From assembly GCA_011525755.1 (NCBI GenBank), contig WYBS01000204.1, positions 1 through 48,070 on the forward strand: 48,070 nt of DNA, written 5' to 3'. Positions 1-7,609 of this stretch are shown in pieces. Position 1 is the first letter of the stretch. Each line of letters opens with the position of its first letter. This DNA comes from Planctomycetaceae bacterium (GTDB lineage: Bacteria; Planctomycetota; PLA2). The notes beneath the pieces were generated by a model. That model was not told where the DNA came from and did not search any database. It saw only the letters and a program-made list of their open reading frames with translations. The position numbers were made by a program, and so were the translations under genes.

Positions 1-611
1 CGGTAGACCGAGACGATCGCCGGGCCGCCGCGCGCGCGCAGCGCGTCCGGATCGCCCTTCACGATGCGGACCTCGCGGCCGGGAAGCTTCGCGCGGAGCC
101 CGCGCGCGATGTGGAAGAGGCTCGTGCCTCCGTAGCTCGCGGTCCCGCAGAGCCCCGCCATCTCGCCCTCCGTCGCCTCCACGCCGAGGCAGGAGAGCAT
201 CGTCACGCACGCGGCCGGCCCGCACGACCAGCCCGCCGTCTGTGCGCAGTGGTGGTCGGGCCCCGCGCGCCCCGTGAGCGCCGCGTCCCTTCCCGCGAGC
301 ATCCAGCGCTCGGTCCAGAGCGAGAGGAGGAGCACGGCGCCGGCGAGGACGGTCACCGCCCGGCGGTTGCGGCCCGCCGGCAGCAGGCCCGCCGCGAGCC
401 CGAGGCAAGCGAGCGCGAGCGGGTAGAAGAGCCAGCTCTGCACGTACACGTAGCCGCGCCACGGGAAGAGCGCATCCTCCCAGTCGGGCCGGTGGTGGAG
501 CACCGCCTTCCCGAGCAGCAGCGGCAGGAGGACGAGGTAGCCCTTGACCGACGCGACCCGCCGCAGCGTGAGAAACGTCGCGGCCGCGAGGAGCGCCGCG
601 ACGAAATACAC
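1..611 (-). CDS. Membrane protein with C39-like cysteine peptidase domain (C-terminus off window)
   Basis: Reading from a GTG at 611, the first ~105 residues hold about four hydrophobic segments (e.g. GYLVLLPLLLGKAV, VLAGAVLLLSLW). A soluble domain follows with CAQTAGWSCGPAACVTML. This matches the C39 (bacteriocin-processing) peptidase signature, in which a Gln lies a few residues before the nucleophilic Cys of a CGPAA motif. The active-site His and Asp would lie beyond the window edge, so catalysis is unproven. In classical C39 proteins the peptidase is N-terminal to an ABC exporter; here the membrane part comes first and no ABC domain is visible. The gene starts 21 nt after icd in the same reading frame, so the two are probably co-transcribed. 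Start choice rests on the icd stop being in frame just upstream and a G-rich stretch before the GTG. Confidence 0.72.
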   Translation of the reverse strand, partial: MYFVAALLAAATFLTLRRVASVKGYLVLLPLLLGKAVLHHRPDWEDALFPWRGYVYVQSWLFYPLALACLGLAAGLLPAGRNRRAVTVLAGAVLLLSLWTERWMLAGRDAALTGRAGPDHHCAQTAGWSCGPAACVTMLSCLGVEATEGEMAGLCGTASYGGTSLFHIARGLRAKLPGREVRIVKGDPDALRARGGPAIVSVY

Positions 612-632
612 CGGTTGCCCCCGAACCCCCTG

Positions 633-2015
633 TCAATCACGCATGTGGGAGATGATGTCGTCGGCGAACTCGCTGCACTTCCGGAGGGTCGCGCCCTCCA
701 TCAGGCGGTGGAAGTCGTAGGTCACCGTCTTCGCGCCGATCGCGCCGTCCACTCCCTTGAGGATCATGTTCGCGGCGGCGCCCCAGCCCATGTAGCGGAG
801 CATCATCTCGCCGGAGAGGATCACCGAGCCGGGGTTCACCTTGTCCTGGTCGGCGTACTTCGGCGCCGTCCCGTGCGTCGCCTCGAAGATCGCGTGGCCG
901 GTCACGTAGTTGATGTTCCCGCCGGGCGCGATGCCGATGCCGCCGACCTGCGCCGCGAGCGCGTCGGAGAGGTAGTCGCCGTTGAGGTTCATCGTCGCGA
1001 TCATGTCGAAGTCCTGCGGGCGCGTGAGCACCTGCTGGAGCGTGATGTCGGCGATCACGTCCTTGACGAGGAGCTTCTTCTTCCACTTGCGGTCGCCGTG
1101 CGTCGGCCAGAGCGAGAGGCCCTGCTTCACCTCCTCGCACACCTCGGCCTGCTTGTCCGGCGCCATCCACTCGTAGCCGGGCTCGATCTGACGCGCGTTC
1201 TCTTCGACCGTGATCGAGGGGTTCCGCTCCTTGTTGTCGAGGATCCACGACTCGCGCTCGGTGACGACGTCGCCGCGGAACTCCTTCTTCGCGAGCGCGT
1301 AGCCCCAGTCGCGGAACGCGCCCTCGGTGAACTTCATGATGTTGCCCTTGTGCACGAGCGAGAGGCTCTTCCGCTGCCAGCGCAGCGCGTACTGGATCGC
1401 CGCGCGCACGAGCCGCTCGGTCCCCTCGCGCGAGACGGGCTTGATCCCGATCCCCGACGTCGCCGGGAACCGGATCTTCTTGACGCCCATCTCCTTCTGG
1501 AGGAACGCGATCGCCTTCTTCGCCTCGGCGCTCTCCGCGGCCCACTCGATGCCCGCGTAGATGTCCTCGGTGTTCTCGCGGAAGATGACCATGTCCACGA
1601 GGTCGGGTCGCCGGACGGGGCTCGGCGCGCCCTGGAACCAGCGGACCGGGCGGAGGCAGACGTAGAGGTCGAGCTCCTGCCGCAGCGCGACGTTGAGCGA
1701 GCGGATGCCGCCGCCGACGGGCGTGGTGAGCGGCCCCTTGATGCCGACGAGGTAGGTGCGGAACGCCTCGAGCGTCTCGGGCGGGAGCCAGTTGCCGGTC
1801 TGCTTGTACGCCTTCTCGCCGGCGAGGACCTCCTTCCAGACGATCGACTTGTCGCCCTTGTAGGCCTTCTCGACGGCGGCGTCGAAGACCTTGCGCGACG
1901 CCCTCCAGATGTCTCTCCCCGTGCCGTCGCCCTCGATGAAGGGGAGGATGGGGTGGTCGGGGACCTTCAGGGTCCCGTTCTCCATGCGGATGGCGCTGCC
2001 GGTGGTCTGGCTCAT
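633..2015 (-). CDS. icd: NADP-dependent isocitrate dehydrogenase
   Basis: Oxidative decarboxylation of isocitrate to 2-oxoglutarate in the TCA cycle; cytoplasmic. The 460-residue product has the family features: [10 protein letters not shown] near the N-terminus, [10 protein letters not shown] (substrate-binding Ser equivalent to E. coli Ser113, about residue 105), [18 protein letters not shown], and [20 protein letters not shown] near residue 380. The Lys-Tyr of HGTAPKYA are the determinants of NADP rather than NAD preference in the E. coli enzyme. It is longer than E. coli Icd (416 residues). The ATG at 2015 is preferred over upstream in-frame codons because AGGATGG lies about 6 nt before it and the upstream peptide is low-complexity. 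No aceK kinase/phosphatase is seen nearby. Confidence 0.96.
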   Translation of the reverse strand: MSQTTGSAIRMENGTLKVPDHPILPFIEGDGTGRDIWRASRKVFDAAVEKAYKGDKSIVWKEVLAGEKAYKQTGNWLPPETLEAFRTYLVGIKGPLTTPVGGGIRSLNVALRQELDLYVCLRPVRWFQGAPSPVRRPDLVDMVIFRENTEDIYAGIEWAAESAEAKKAIAFLQKEMGVKKIRFPATSGIGIKPVSREGTERLVRAAIQYALRWQRKSLSLVHKGNIMKFTEGAFRDWGYALAKKEFRGDVVTERESWILDNKERNPSITVEENARQIEPGYEWMAPDKQAEVCEEVKQGLSLWPTHGDRKWKKKLLVKDVIADITLQQVLTRPQDFDMIATMNLNGDYLSDALAAQVGGIGIAPGGNINYVTGHAIFEATHGTAPKYADQDKVNPGSVILSGEMMLRYMGWGAAANMILKGVDGAIGAKTVTYDFHRLMEGATLRKCSEFADDIISHMRD

Positions 2016-2076
2016 GGCGAACCATCCTACGCACCGGCAAAAGGAAGGGGGTGGGGCGCGGGGAGGGGGCTGGCCG

Positions 2077-2652
2077 TTATCCCACCATCCGCCACTCGCT
2101 GCCGTCGGCAGCGACATACCACAGCGACCCGTCGTCCACGGAGCCGGCGGGGAACGCGCAGGAGGAGGGCGGGTAGAGCGGGCCCGCGTAGCGGCTCGTC
2201 CCGAAGACGCTCCCGTCGGACCAGATCACGAACGTCCGGTAGCAGAGAGGGTCGCTGACCGGCCATGCGTATGCGAACCAGTCGCCCAAGGGCGAAGTCG
2301 CCCCGCTTCCCAGGACGTGGACGCGAATGTAGTAGTCCTTTCGGAGCGTTGAGTCGAGCGTCAACGGCGCATAGGACGGGGGCAGGAATGTCGGCGCGAA
2401 CCACTCGGGGGTCCGCTGCGTCAGCTCGTCGAGCGATCCGTAGCGCCCCTGGAACGACCGGGAGAACTCCTGCTGGGCGGTGTGGATCCTCCGTAACGCC
2501 GCGATGGCATTCACTTCTCTCGGCGCGTTGTCGGAGTACAGCGGCCTTCGCTCCAGACACACCCAGCCGACGAGCGTGGCGACCACGAGCGGCGGGGTCG
2601 CCGCGAGGATCAGCGGCCCCACGAACAGTGCGACGCTCTTCCAGCGGGTCAC
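2077..2652 (-). CDS. Single-TM protein resembling type IV pilin-like proteins
   Basis: About 191 residues from a GTG at 2652 (an ATG at 2712 would add 20). One hydrophobic helix ([25 protein letters not shown]) is followed by an amphipathic helix, [16 protein letters not shown], and then [10 protein letters not shown]. That arrangement is familiar from pilin-like proteins in which the stretch after the TM helix reads 'LRTIxTAQxxF...GxYxSLxEL'. No prepilin peptidase site (G|FTLIE) is present, so it is pilin-like by downstream similarity only. The C-terminal part has several aromatic residues and two Cys ([14 protein letters not shown]) that could form a disulfide. AAGGGGG precedes the GTG but with only 2 nt spacing, so the start is uncertain. 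Function unknown. Confidence 0.7.
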   Translation of the reverse strand: MTRWKSVALFVGPLILAATPPLVVATLVGWVCLERRPLYSDNAPREVNAIAALRRIHTAQQEFSRSFQGRYGSLDELTQRTPEWFAPTFLPPSYAPLTLDSTLRKDYYIRVHVLGSGATSPLGDWFAYAWPVSDPLCYRTFVIWSDGSVFGTSRYAGPLYPPSSCAFPAGSVDDGSLWYVAADGSEWRMVG

Positions 2653-2741
2653 ATCCCCCTTATCGACGGAGTCACCGCGCGACCAGACCCCCCCGGCAAC
2701 ACACATCGGCAACCCCGTCTCGCATCGGCGACAATCGGTCC

Positions 2742-2960
2742 GTGAGCGAAGTCACGAGGAGGTTGCTCGCCGAGGCGTTGCAGTTGCCGGTTGCCGAGAG
2801 GGCGCAGCTGGCTGCCGATCTGATCGCGAGCATCGACGGGGAGCCTGACGAGGACGCGGAGGCTGCGTGGGCGAAGGAGATCGCGCGACGGGCGGCGCGA
2901 GCGTGCCGGCAAGTCGAAGGGGCGTGCATGGAGAAACGGCCTTGATCGCCTGGATTCTGA
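2742..2960 (+). pseudogene. Frameshifted relict of a TIGR02574-type addiction-module antitoxin
   Basis: A GTG at 2742 opens MSEVTRRLLAEALQLPVAER, then LAADLIASIDGEPDEDAEAAW. This is the typical N-terminal half of the 'putative addiction module component' family found beside RelE/ParE toxins. After EIARRAAR the frame degenerates (ACRQVEGACMEKRP, stop at 2945). Shifting frame by one base restores a family-like tail, ERAGKSKGRAWRNGLDRL. The shift lies in the GC-rich run near 2890-2900. The shifted frame then runs on without a nearby stop, and no RelE/ParE toxin gene follows. I infer a decayed toxin-antitoxin locus; a sequencing indel could explain the frameshift but not the missing toxin. Confidence 0.6.
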
Positions 2961-3047
2961 GCGCGGCAAAGGAAGCGGCCCCCGGAGCCCCCCCACTTCG
3001 CGGCCGCGTGGCGCGGCTTGCCCGCCGAAGCCTCCGGCACAGGCGGG

Positions 3048-3353
3048 CTACATCTGCTCGAAGACCTTGAGCAGGTTCATCAGCTCGAGCGCCTTCTTGA
3101 CCGGCGGGCGCACGCCCGAGAGCTTCAGCTTCCTGCCCTGCGACGCGAGCGTCTCGCGCGCCTTGAGAAGCATCCCCACGCCCATGCTCGCGAGGAACGT
3201 CACGCCGTCCATCGCGACGATGATGTCGCCCTTGCCGTCGCGCACCGCGCCGTCGAATCGCTCGCGGATGAGCCCGCAACCCTCGTGGTCGAGCTCCCCC
3301 TCGAGCGCGATCCAGCGGGCCCCGTCCTTGTCCTGCCAGGAGATGGTCTCCAC
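3048..3353 (-). CDS. STAS-domain protein (anti-sigma-factor antagonist-like)
   Basis: The 101-residue protein is a single STAS domain: an N-terminal beta-rich part (ARWIALEGELDHEG), DIIVAMDGVTFLASMGVGML around residues 43-62, and a C-terminal helix (VKKALELMNLLKVFEQM). STAS proteins of this kind bind anti-sigma kinases in partner-switching networks. The phospho-acceptor loop reads ASMG instead of the DSSG of SpoIIAA, so one Ser remains but not in the strictly canonical pair; phospho-regulation is uncertain. The start is a GTG preceded 7 nt upstream by TAGGCT, suggesting a leaderless transcript. A SpoIIE-type phosphatase that could act on such a protein is encoded at 31467-32810, but no RsbW-type kinase is in the window. 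Confidence 0.9.
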   Translation of the reverse strand: METISWQDKDGARWIALEGELDHEGCGLIRERFDGAVRDGKGDIIVAMDGVTFLASMGVGMLLKARETLASQGRKLKLSGVRPPVKKALELMNLLKVFEQM

Positions 3354-3360
3354 GCCAGAT

Positions 3361-3366
3361 AGCCTA
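3361..3366 (-). promoter_or_regulatory. -10-like hexamer TAGGCT before STAS gene
   Basis: TAGGCT on the minus strand, 7 nt before the GTG at 3353. It is one of a set of TANNNT hexamers at this distance from starts in the window. No clear -35 is seen. Confidence 0.4.
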
Positions 3367-3438
3367 AGCGACCGGGGGGAAAGGGTCGCGGTTTTCGGGG
3401 GGGGTCCGGGGGGCGTCGAAGGGACCCGGGAGGGATCC

Positions 3439-3921
3439 CTACGCCTGCTCGTCCGGCACGGGCTCGGGGGCGGCGCCCTTCCGCTTCCGGAGCGACCGGG
3501 AGACGCCGAGCACCTGGCACTGGCCGTCCGTCAGCGGGGCCCTGAAGCCGCACGCGAGGAGCAGCGCGGGCACGCCGTCGATCCGGCGGTGCGTCACCCG
3601 CACCACGTTCGCCGAGACGCCGAAGCCGTGGTCCACGAAGAGGATGTCCGCCCCGTTCGCGAAGTGGCGCTCGACCTTGAAGGCGAAGGACGCGAGGTCC
3701 TCCTCCTCGTGCGCGAAGAGCTCGTCCGTGATCCGGAAGAGGATCCCCGTGCGGGAGATGTCCACGGACCGCGCGGGGAAGTTCTCGAGGAGCCCGCAGA
3801 TCGTGATCCGGACCTCGAGGGGGCGGCGGGGGGAGGTGCGCTTGCCGGCGAAGTGGTTCCGGAGCTCCATCTCCGCCGAGAGGCCCGGACGTTTGCCCTT
3901 CTTGGGCCGATCCTCGCCCAT
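3439..3921 (-). CDS. PilZ-domain protein (probable c-di-GMP effector)
   Basis: The 160-residue protein has a basic N-terminus, then KRTSPRRPLEVRI and SVDISRTGILFRI. These correspond to the two PilZ signatures (RxxxR and D/NxSxxG) that contact c-di-GMP. The rest alternates beta strands (DILFVDHGFGVSANVVRV) with a charged C-terminal tail. There is no other recognisable domain, so it probably works as a small receptor acting on a partner. It sits just upstream of the STAS gene on the same strand (gap 85 nt), but each has its own -10-like hexamer, so a shared operon is not established. TATCCT lies 5 nt before the ATG. Confidence 0.85.
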   Translation of the reverse strand: MGEDRPKKGKRPGLSAEMELRNHFAGKRTSPRRPLEVRITICGLLENFPARSVDISRTGILFRITDELFAHEEEDLASFAFKVERHFANGADILFVDHGFGVSANVVRVTHRRIDGVPALLLACGFRAPLTDGQCQVLGVSRSLRKRKGAAPEPVPDEQA

Positions 3922-3926
3922 ATCAG

Positions 3927-3932
3927 AGGATA
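3927..3932 (-). promoter_or_regulatory. -10-like hexamer TATCCT before PilZ gene
   Basis: TATCCT on the minus strand ends 5 nt before the ATG at 3921, leaving no room for a ribosome binding site. A leaderless transcript is inferred. Confidence 0.4.
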
Positions 3933-3981
3933 TCGACGGGGGCGCGGGGGAACCCGCTACGCGCGGCGGGTGGCGGCCGTC

Positions 3982-5532
3982 TCACTTCGGGACGCCATCG
4001 GCCCCCGCCTCGGCCCCCGGAGCCCCCTCGCTTCCCGGCGCGGCCTTCCGCATCGCCTCCTCCATCTCGCCCTCGAGCGTCGCCGGGGCGCCCGCCGCGG
4101 GCGGGGCGGTCACGACGACCTCGGCGAAGGGGTCCTCGCGCGGGTCGGCGCCGCGGGCGCGCACGAGCTCCCGGAGCGCGATGTTGTAGCTGTAGGTCGC
4201 GTTGACGAGCTCGAAGCGCGCGTTCCGGAGGAGCGCCACCGAGTCGAGCACCTCGCGCGACGTCGCGCGGCCGTTCTGGAACTTCTCGCGCTGGATGCGG
4301 ACGCTCTCCTCCTGCCGCTCGACCGCGCTCCTCGCGACCGCGATGTCCCGGTAGTTCTCGACGGCCGTGCGGTAGGCCTCGGCCACCTCGGTGCGCACGT
4401 TCGCCTCGAGGTCGCGCACGACGATCGCCGTGGACTCGAGCTGGTGGCGCGCGCGCCGGACGCGCGCGGAGCGTGCGCCGGCGGTGAAGACGGGGACCTC
4501 GTAGGTGACGCCGAGGTTCAGCTGGTCGCTCGGCGCGCGGAACGGGTTGTCGTCCGTGTCCCAGACGACGCTCCCGCGGATCTCGCCGAGCTCGCCGCCG
4601 ATCGTCGCCTGGAGCGTGCGCTCCGCGGCGGCGACGTCGAGGCGCGCCGCGCGGATCTCGGGGCGGCGATCGAGCGCCTCCTCGACGAGCGGCTCGAGCT
4701 GCCAGATCGGCGCGCGCAGCGTCGGCTCGTCGGCGACCTCGATCGGGCCGCTCGCGGGGCGGCCGAGGAGCTTGTTGAGCGCCATCTTGCGGACCGGGAC
4801 GAGGCTCTCGAGCTTCTCGCGCTGGCGCTTCGCGACGTCGTATTCGACCGACGCCTCGAGGACCGCGACCTTCGTCGCGCTCCCTGCGCTGAGCTGCGCC
4901 TGCGCGTCCTTCACCTGCTGCGCGAGCGCCTCCTCGTTGCTCCGCGCGACGTCGATCGCCTGGATCGTCTCGAGGACGTCGAAGGCGGCGGCGGTCACGG
5001 CGGCGGCGGTGTCCGACTCGATCGCGCGCTGGAGGGATTCCGCGCTCTGCTGCGCGAGCTTGGCCGCGCGCCACGTGTTCATGTGGCGGCCGAAGGCGAA
5101 GACCGGGAAGTCCACCACCGCGGCGAACCCCCACGTGTTGTAGGGCGCGGTGGTGATCGCCCCCCCGCCCGTGACGATCTGGCGGGGCTTGTCGACCGCG
5201 TCGTAGCTGCCGAGGACGCTCAACTGCGGGAACAGCGCCGAGCGGGCCTCCTGCGTGTTGTCGATCCCGATCGCGACGTTCAGGCGCGCCTGCTGGACCG
5301 CGCGGTTGTGCGCGAGCGCCTCCGCGACCGCGGCGGAGATCGTCAGCTCCTGCCGGAGCGGGCCCGCGCCGGCCTCGCCCGGGACCGTCTCCCCGGGGAC
5401 GGCTTCCTCGAGCGGCTCGGAGGGGGCTTCGGGGGCCGGGTCCTGCGGCGCCCACGCGGCAAGGTCGTCGCGGCCCGAGGCGCAGGCCGCAAGGACCGCT
5501 GCGGCAAGGAGGATCGGCGGCTTCCATCTCAT
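3982..5532 (-). CDS. TolC-family outer-membrane efflux lipoprotein
   Basis: The 516-residue protein starts with a lipoprotein signal peptide (ILLAAAVLAAC, Cys at about residue 17) and a Pro/Glu-rich linker. Two homologous outer-membrane-efflux-protein halves follow: SAAVAEALAHNRAVQQARLN opens the first, and VEEALDRRPEIRAARLDVAA the second. Long heptad-like helices (e.g. VARSAVERQEESVRIQREKF) are typical of the periplasmic tunnel. The C-terminal ~60 residues are Ala/Gly/Pro-rich and probably disordered. It is the last gene of the HlyD-ATPase-permease-TolC series and supplies the outer-membrane exit duct. It has its own -10-like TACAAT 9 nt before the ATG, so it may also be transcribed independently of the permease 39 nt upstream. 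Confidence 0.92.
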   Translation of the reverse strand: MRWKPPILLAAAVLAACASGRDDLAAWAPQDPAPEAPSEPLEEAVPGETVPGEAGAGPLRQELTISAAVAEALAHNRAVQQARLNVAIGIDNTQEARSALFPQLSVLGSYDAVDKPRQIVTGGGAITTAPYNTWGFAAVVDFPVFAFGRHMNTWRAAKLAQQSAESLQRAIESDTAAAVTAAAFDVLETIQAIDVARSNEEALAQQVKDAQAQLSAGSATKVAVLEASVEYDVAKRQREKLESLVPVRKMALNKLLGRPASGPIEVADEPTLRAPIWQLEPLVEEALDRRPEIRAARLDVAAAERTLQATIGGELGEIRGSVVWDTDDNPFRAPSDQLNLGVTYEVPVFTAGARSARVRRARHQLESTAIVVRDLEANVRTEVAEAYRTAVENYRDIAVARSAVERQEESVRIQREKFQNGRATSREVLDSVALLRNARFELVNATYSYNIALRELVRARGADPREDPFAEVVVTAPPAAGAPATLEGEMEEAMRKAAPGSEGAPGAEAGADGVPK

Positions 5533-5541
5533 CGCCGCGGG

Positions 5542-5547
5542 ATTGTA
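5542..5547 (-). promoter_or_regulatory. -10 hexamer TACAAT before TolC gene
   Basis: TACAAT, a good match to the sigma70 -10 box, ends 9 nt before the ATG at 5532. No convincing -35 was found upstream. The spacing places transcription initiation at or next to the start codon. Confidence 0.5.
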
Positions 5548-5571
5548 GTACCGGGCCGCCGTTTTCGCGGC

Positions 5572-6672
5572 TCAGGCGACGTACTTGCGGAACCGGAGGG
5601 CGGCGACGGCGTAGAAGGCGACGCCGAGGGCGAAGAGCGGCGCGATGAACCGGAGGAGCTCCCGCGCCGACGCCGCGCGCAGCACCACCCCGCGCATGAT
5701 CTCGATGAAGTAGGTGGCCGGGATCAGCCAGGTCAGCTCGCGGATCGGCGTCGGCATCGCGTCGCGCGGGAACATGAACCCCGAGAGCAGCACCGACGGG
5801 AGCATCAGGAGGAGCGTCATCATCAGCGCCTGGAGCTGCGAGCGCGCGATCGCCGAGATCAGGAGCCCGATCGCGAGGCTCGTGAAGAGGAAGAGCCCCG
5901 TGAGCGCGGCGAGGAGCCCGAGGCCGCCCCGGATCCCGACCTCGAACACGTGCACCATCGCGAGCAGCGCGAGCACGGTCGCCGCGGCGCCGACGAGGAT
6001 CGACGGGAGGATCTTCCCGAGCGTGAGGGCGAGCCGCGAGACCGGCGTCACCATGAGCTGCTCGAGCGTGCCGCGCTCCCGCTCGCGCACGATCGCGAAC
6101 GCCGTGAGCGTCGTCGTGACGAGCTGGAGGATGATCCCGAGGAGGCCGGGCACGAAGAATGCCTCCGACCGGCCGTCCGGGTTGTAGAGGAGGCGCGGCC
6201 GCGCCTCGATCGGGGGGGGTGCCACGGACCCGAAGCGCGCGGAGAAGCTCACCGCGGTGCCCATCGCCGCCGCCTGCGCCTGCATCGCCATGTTCGAGTC
6301 GGAGCCGTCGATCAGGAACTGCACGGCGGCCGTCTCCCTCGCGAGGAGCCGCTCGGCGAGGTCGTCGGGCAGGAAGACCGCGACCTGCACGCGCCCCTCG
6401 CGGAGGAGCGCCATCGCCTCCTCCCGGTCCGCGGCGTGCCCGACGATGCGGAAGGTATCCGTCGCCTCGAGCGCCTGCAGGAACTCGCGGCCGACGCGCA
6501 CGTTCGCGCGATCGACGACCACGGCCTGGATGTCCCGTATTTCCGTATGGATCGCGAAGCCGAAGATCGTGAGCTGGATGACCGGGATCGCGAGCGCCAG
6601 GACGAGCGTGGCGGGGTCGCGCCGCGCCTGGAGCAGCTCCTTGTAGACGATGCCCGAAAGCCCCCTAAACAC
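5572..6672 (-). CDS. ABC-2 type transporter permease (YbhR/YhhJ-like)
   Basis: 366 residues. An N-terminal helix (DPATLVLALAIPVIQLTIFGFAI) is followed by a large extracytoplasmic domain (about residues 45-170) and five or so C-terminal helices, including GLLGIILQLVTTTLTAFAIV and LSGFMFPRDAMPTPI. ABC-2 permeases of this layout pair with an ATPase and an HlyD protein in drug or lipid efflux. The conserved cytoplasmic ERERGTLEQLMVTPVSR is seen at about residues 200-216. The GTG start overlaps the end of the ATPase gene by 8 nt, implying translational coupling. Only one permease gene is present, so the transporter is probably a homodimer. The substrate cannot be told from sequence. Confidence 0.93.
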   Translation of the reverse strand: MFRGLSGIVYKELLQARRDPATLVLALAIPVIQLTIFGFAIHTEIRDIQAVVVDRANVRVGREFLQALEATDTFRIVGHAADREEAMALLREGRVQVAVFLPDDLAERLLARETAAVQFLIDGSDSNMAMQAQAAAMGTAVSFSARFGSVAPPPIEARPRLLYNPDGRSEAFFVPGLLGIILQLVTTTLTAFAIVRERERGTLEQLMVTPVSRLALTLGKILPSILVGAAATVLALLAMVHVFEVGIRGGLGLLAALTGLFLFTSLAIGLLISAIARSQLQALMMTLLLMLPSVLLSGFMFPRDAMPTPIRELTWLIPATYFIEIMRGVVLRAASARELLRFIAPLFALGVAFYAVAALRFRKYVA

Positions 6673-7609
6673 CGCTGGCCCTCCGGGTGAGCGTGACGAA
6701 CACGTCCTCGAGGGACGGCGTGACGGTCCGCGCCTCCGCGCCCTCGGGGAGCGCGAGGTCGACGCCGTCGTCCACCAGCGCGTGCACGTTCTCGCCGAAG
6801 ATCGTCGCCTCGCGCACGCCCTCGCTTCCCTGGAGGAGGCGCAGGAGGCCCACGACGTCCTTGTGCCGGATCTCGACGCGCTTCATGCCCTTCGGCGTCA
6901 CGTCCTCGCGCGCCTTGAGCTCCGTGGGGCTCCCCCACGCGAGGAGCTTGCTCAGGTAGAGGTAGGCGAGGTGGTCGCACCGCTCCGCCTCGTCCATGTA
7001 ATGCGTGGTCACGAGGAGCGTCGTCCCCTTCGCCGCCATCTCGAAGAGGAGGTTCCAGAGGGAGCGGCGCGCGACGGGGTCGATCCCCGCGGTCGGCTCG
7101 TCGAGGAAGAGGATCTCCGGCTCGTGGAGGATCGCGCACGCGAGCGCGAGGCGCTGCTTCCAGCCGCCGGAGAGCGCGCCGGCGCGGCGCGTCTCATAGC
7201 CCTTCATGCCGACGATCTCGATGACCTCCCCCCGCCGCCGCGCGAGCGCGCCGCCCTTGAGGCCGTAGGCCATGCCGAAGAAGGTGAGGTTCTCGAGGCC
7301 GGTCAGCTCGTCGTAGAGGCTGAACCGCTGGCTCATGTAGCCGATGCGGCGGCGGACGGATTCCGGGTCGCGCGCGACGTCGATACCCAAGACGCGCGCC
7401 TCGCCCGAGGTCGGGCGGAGAAGGCCGCAGAGCATGCGGATGATCGTGGACTTGCCGGAGCCGTTCGGGCCGAGGAGCCCGAAGATCGAGGTGCGGCCGA
7501 TCTCGAAGTCGACGGAGTCGACCGCGAGGAGGTGGCCGAAGCGGCGCGAGAGGCCGGAAACCCGCACGGCCTCGTCCTTGGGGTGAGGGGGCGCGGGGGA
7601 GAGGGTCAC
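6665..7609 (-). CDS. ABC transporter ATP-binding protein (efflux, YbhF/CcmA-like)
   Basis: The 314-residue nucleotide-binding protein has Walker A LLGPNGSGKST, Q-loop MSQRFSLYDELT, signature LSGGWKQRLALA, Walker B ILFLDEPTAGID and H-loop VTTHYMDEAE. The signature reads LSGGWKQR, a common variant of LSGGQ in this subfamily. The C-terminal ~80 residues (from KGMKRVEIRHKDVVG) form the regulatory tail typical of ABC-2 exporters. GTG is chosen as start because it overlaps the TGA of the HlyD gene (GTGA), a standard coupling arrangement. Open sequence further upstream in this frame is only the opposite reading of the HlyD gene. It energises export through the adjoining permease. Confidence 0.95.
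   Translation of the reverse strand: MTLSPAPPHPKDEAVRVSGLSRRFGHLLAVDSVDFEIGRTSIFGLLGPNGSGKSTIIRMLCGLLRPTSGEARVLGIDVARDPESVRRRIGYMSQRFSLYDELTGLENLTFFGMAYGLKGGALARRRGEVIEIVGMKGYETRRAGALSGGWKQRLALACAILHEPEILFLDEPTAGIDPVARRSLWNLLFEMAAKGTTLLVTTHYMDEAERCDHLAYLYLSKLLAWGSPTELKAREDVTPKGMKRVEIRHKDVVGLLRLLQGSEGVREATIFGENVHALVDDGVDLALPEGAEARTVTPSLEDVFVTLTRRASGV

Noticed and set aside
111-2258. Long plus-strand open frame of about 715 codons opposite icd
   Set aside because: It is the opposite reading of icd and neighbouring genes: very Arg/Ala-rich with no domain, as expected from high-GC antisense frames.
3067-6690. Plus-strand open frame of about 1200 codons opposite the efflux genes
   Set aside because: It runs antisense through the STAS, PilZ, TolC and permease genes, which all have clear family motifs; composition is Arg/Glu/Val-biased and featureless.
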